From: Hymenobacter glacieicola
GTDB taxonomy: Bacteria > Bacteroidota > Bacteroidia > Cytophagales > Hymenobacteraceae
DNA length: 64,000 nt
Assembly: GCF_014640315.1 (NCBI RefSeq)
Contig: NZ_BMGS01000007.1
Location: forward strand, 124,001 to 188,000
Direction of reading: 5' to 3'
The notes under the pieces are model-generated. The model made no database searches, was not told where the DNA came from, and worked only from the letters and a program-made list of their open reading frames with translations. The translations under genes were made by a program, and so were the position numbers. Numbering within the stretch: position 1 is the first letter of the stretch; the number at the start of each line of letters is the position of its first letter. Shown here in pieces: positions 62,209 to 64,000 of the stretch.

Positions 62209-63900
62209 ATGCGTCTGTTCCTATACCTGCTCTGCCTGCTGAGTTTAGTTACTACCCCCCATGTACTTGCCCAAACCTTGCTGCAGGGCACCGTGCTGGA
62301 TGCGCAGACCCAGGCGCCGGTGCCGTTTGCCTCAGTGGGCGTAACAGGCAAGCCGCTCGGGACGGTGGCCGATGAGCAGGGGCGTTTCCAGTTTACTATC
62401 CCCACCGACCTAGCCGACCCCGTAATTGTTTCGTGCGTGGGCTACCAGTCGGCCACCTTGCCCGCAGCCACGCTGCAGGCCACCGGGCAGGTAGTGCGCT
62501 TGCGCCCCAGCGGCGTTAGTCTGGCAGCCGTGACGGTGCGGCCGGGCAAGGTGAAAACCAAAACGTTTGGCCGCACCAGCAGCTCCTCGCTGATGGGGGC
62601 CAGCATGTACACCGAGGCCGGGTTAGTGAGCGACGCCCTGGCCAAAGAGCAGGGCACCATCATCGGTATTGATAAAGACTGCCGCCTGCGCGACTTCAAC
62701 ATGCACGTGGCCTTCAACCGCTTCAAATCCGTGAAGTTCCGGCTAAACCTGTACAGCGTAAAAGCCGGCCTGCCCGACCAGCCCCTGCTCCGCCAGGATG
62801 TGCGCTTCGACGTGACCCAGCCCCGCGGCTGGGTGCGGGTGGATCTGTCGCCCTACCAGGTGCAGTTGCAGGGCCAGCGGGAGGTAGCCGTAACCATTCA
62901 GTGGCTGCAGAGCGAGGCCCAGGAAGGCACCCCGAAGGCTTTTGGAATATCGGCCGTACCCGCGCCGGGCCATAGCATCCTTACCCGCAACAAAAGCCAA
63001 GCGGCCTGGCAGCAACTGAAGGCCAGCTACCTCAGCTTCTACCTCACTGCCGACTCCTACGGTGCCAGCAAAGCCGCGCCCACTACTCCCGCTGATTACG
63101 AACTACCCGACAGCCTGCGGTATCTGCGCTACCTCGCGGCGCCTACCCTGCCCAATCTTACCAACCCCCATCACTACGGCGAAAATGCGCAAGCGGGCCG
63201 CTACGTAGTCGTGAAGGGCGGACGGCTGTACTACGAGCGGTACGGGAAGGGCACCCCGCTCCTGCTCCTGCACGGCAATGGCCAATCCATTGCCGCCTTC
63301 CAGCGGCAGATCGGCGAACTGGCTCAGCATTTCGAGGTTATTGCCGTGGACACCCGCGCCCAGGGCCGTAGCCAGGACCACACCACCGCCGACTTCACCT
63401 ACGACCTGTTTGCGGAGGACACGCGCCAGCTGCTCGACTCGCTGGGCCTACGCCAGGTAGATATTCTGGGCTGGAGCGACGGGGGCAACACGGCCCTGAC
63501 GCTGGCGCTCCGCCACCCCACGTACGTGCGGCGCCTTGCCGTCATGGGCGCCAACCTATTTCCCGCTCCCGAGGCTATTGAACCCGATTTCCTGGCGCTT
63601 CTGCGCCGGCAGCTGCGGGAAGAACAGCAGCTCCCCACCCCTGATCTGAACCGTACGCGCTTACTGCGCATCCTGCTGCAAGAGCCCCAGCTGACGTTTG
63701 CTGAGCTGCAAGGGGTAGCGGCTCCTACCCTGGTCATGGCCGGTCAGCACGACGTAATTCTGGAAGCGCATACCCGGGCCCTGGCGAAGGCCTTGCCCCA
63801 AAGCGAGTTGGTTATCCTCCCCAACACCACCCACTACGCTCCTCAAGAGGCCCCGGAGGCATTTAATAAAGCCGTGCTGCGGTTCCTGCAGCAACGCTAG
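62209..63900 (+). CDS. Secreted fusion: carboxypeptidase-regulatory-like domain and alpha/beta hydrolase
   Basis: The 563-residue protein (ATG 62209) has a signal peptide (1-21, TTPHVLAQ). A CarboxypepD_reg-like beta-sandwich spans ~22-107 (LLQGTVLDAQTQAPVPFASV). A beta-rich middle region (~130-280) has VKFRLNLYSV and GWVRVDLSPYQV. A C-terminal alpha/beta hydrolase covers ~330-563: LLLLHGNGQSIAAFQ (oxyanion region), VIAVDTRAQGRSQD, ILGWSDGGNTAL with nucleophile Ser423, VMAGQHDVI (acid) and NTTHYAPQEAP (His). The first two parts normally sit in surface proteins, so the hydrolase is probably presented outside the cell or in the periplasm. Substrate unknown. Confidence 0.88.
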   Translation: MRLFLYLLCLLSLVTTPHVLAQTLLQGTVLDAQTQAPVPFASVGVTGKPLGTVADEQGRFQFTIPTDLADPVIVSCVGYQSATLPAATLQATGQVVRLRPSGVSLAAVTVRPGKVKTKTFGRTSSSSLMGASMYTEAGLVSDALAKEQGTIIGIDKDCRLRDFNMHVAFNRFKSVKFRLNLYSVKAGLPDQPLLRQDVRFDVTQPRGWVRVDLSPYQVQLQGQREVAVTIQWLQSEAQEGTPKAFGISAVPAPGHSILTRNKSQAAWQQLKASYLSFYLTADSYGASKAAPTTPADYELPDSLRYLRYLAAPTLPNLTNPHHYGENAQAGRYVVVKGGRLYYERYGKGTPLLLLHGNGQSIAAFQRQIGELAQHFEVIAVDTRAQGRSQDHTTADFTYDLFAEDTRQLLDSLGLRQVDILGWSDGGNTALTLALRHPTYVRRLAVMGANLFPAPEAIEPDFLALLRRQLREEQQLPTPDLNRTRLLRILLQEPQLTFAELQGVAAPTLVMAGQHDVILEAHTRALAKALPQSELVILPNTTHYAPQEAPEAFNKAVLRFLQQR

Positions 63901-63966
63901 CGGCTTACTCAGTCGGGTTGAGTGAATAGCATGTAAACAAAGTCATGCTTAATCCAACTGCTTCGT

Positions 63967-64000
63967 GTCATGCTGAGCTTGTCGAAGCATCTCTACCACT
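63967..64000 (+). repeat. Half of a dispersed intergenic repeat, cut by the window end
   Basis: TGTCATGCTGAGCTTGTCG and the bases after it (AAGCATCTCTACC) match the style of the inverted repeats at 49077-49113 and 55145-55227. The second arm would lie beyond 64000. Confidence 0.5.

Overview
This 64 kb window reads as chromosomal DNA of a high-GC member of the phylum Bacteroidota, most likely Hymenobacter or a close relative (inference). The supporting signs are: near-consensus Bacteroidota -7 promoter elements (TAnnTTTG, here usually TACCTTTG or TACTTTTG) in place of sigma70 boxes; a secreted subtilase with a type IX secretion (Por) C-terminal sorting domain; TonB-dependent receptors with carboxypeptidase-like plug extensions; HU-CCDC81/SPOR, DUF2911, DUF1015 and 4-fold beta-flower proteins; and long GC-rich genes separated by strong hairpins.

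Layout. 1-8 kb: a sensor kinase, a secreted DNA/RNA nuclease, a beta-flower protein, and then a patch of small orphan genes. Two of these are paralogues, and one larger gene has the look of a phage recombination gene. The patch ends at a tRNA-Thr. 8-20.9 kb: housekeeping genes (DUF349 protein, AlgH/YqgE, pdxH, DUF1015, maf, flavin reductase, fasciclin, HD hydrolase, gyrA, a TPR protein). 20.9-23 kb: a visibly AT-rich, roughly 1 kb gene-free stretch leading into one orphan gene of atypical composition. 23-27.6 kb: an envelope-glycolipid cluster (GT2, LAB_N membrane protein, GDPD, ArnT-like transferase) with a 3' remnant of an epimerase gene. 28-36.3 kb: a complete histidine operon in the order hisG-D-C-B-H-A-F-IE. 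It is preceded by a 40-codon leader peptide with six His in eight codons, which I read as an attenuator. 36.3-49.8 kb: DUF2911, Crp-like regulator, fatty acid hydroxylase, TonB-dependent receptor with rpe, subtilase, lipoprotein, mnmA, a TrpF-like protein lacking the usual catalytic Cys, a DinB-like protein and trmB. 49.9-60.5 kb: folC and a trans-envelope energy-transduction block (1079-residue TPR protein, beta-barrel, HU/SPOR protein, ExbB, ExbD, TonB). 60.6-64 kb: a lipoprotein, a gene split by one in-frame stop, and a fusion of a carboxypeptidase-regulatory-like domain with an alpha/beta hydrolase.

How the genes work together. The his genes supply the whole pathway from PRPP to histidine. 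ExbB/ExbD/TonB energise the receptors and share a region with the SPOR, barrel and TPR proteins. GT2, LAB_N and the ArnT-like enzyme plausibly build and transfer a polyprenyl-linked sugar onto an envelope lipid.

The most unusual structure is non-coding. Arrays of 7- or 8-bp degenerate repeats begin only 2-12 bp upstream of six different start codons (hisG, hisD, hisIE, trmB, exbD, the barrel gene). Several spacers carry very long perfect inverted repeats. At least six genes have a -7-like element only 3-5 nt from the start codon, suggesting leaderless mRNAs. All functional statements come from reading the sequence and recalling family features; no search was run.
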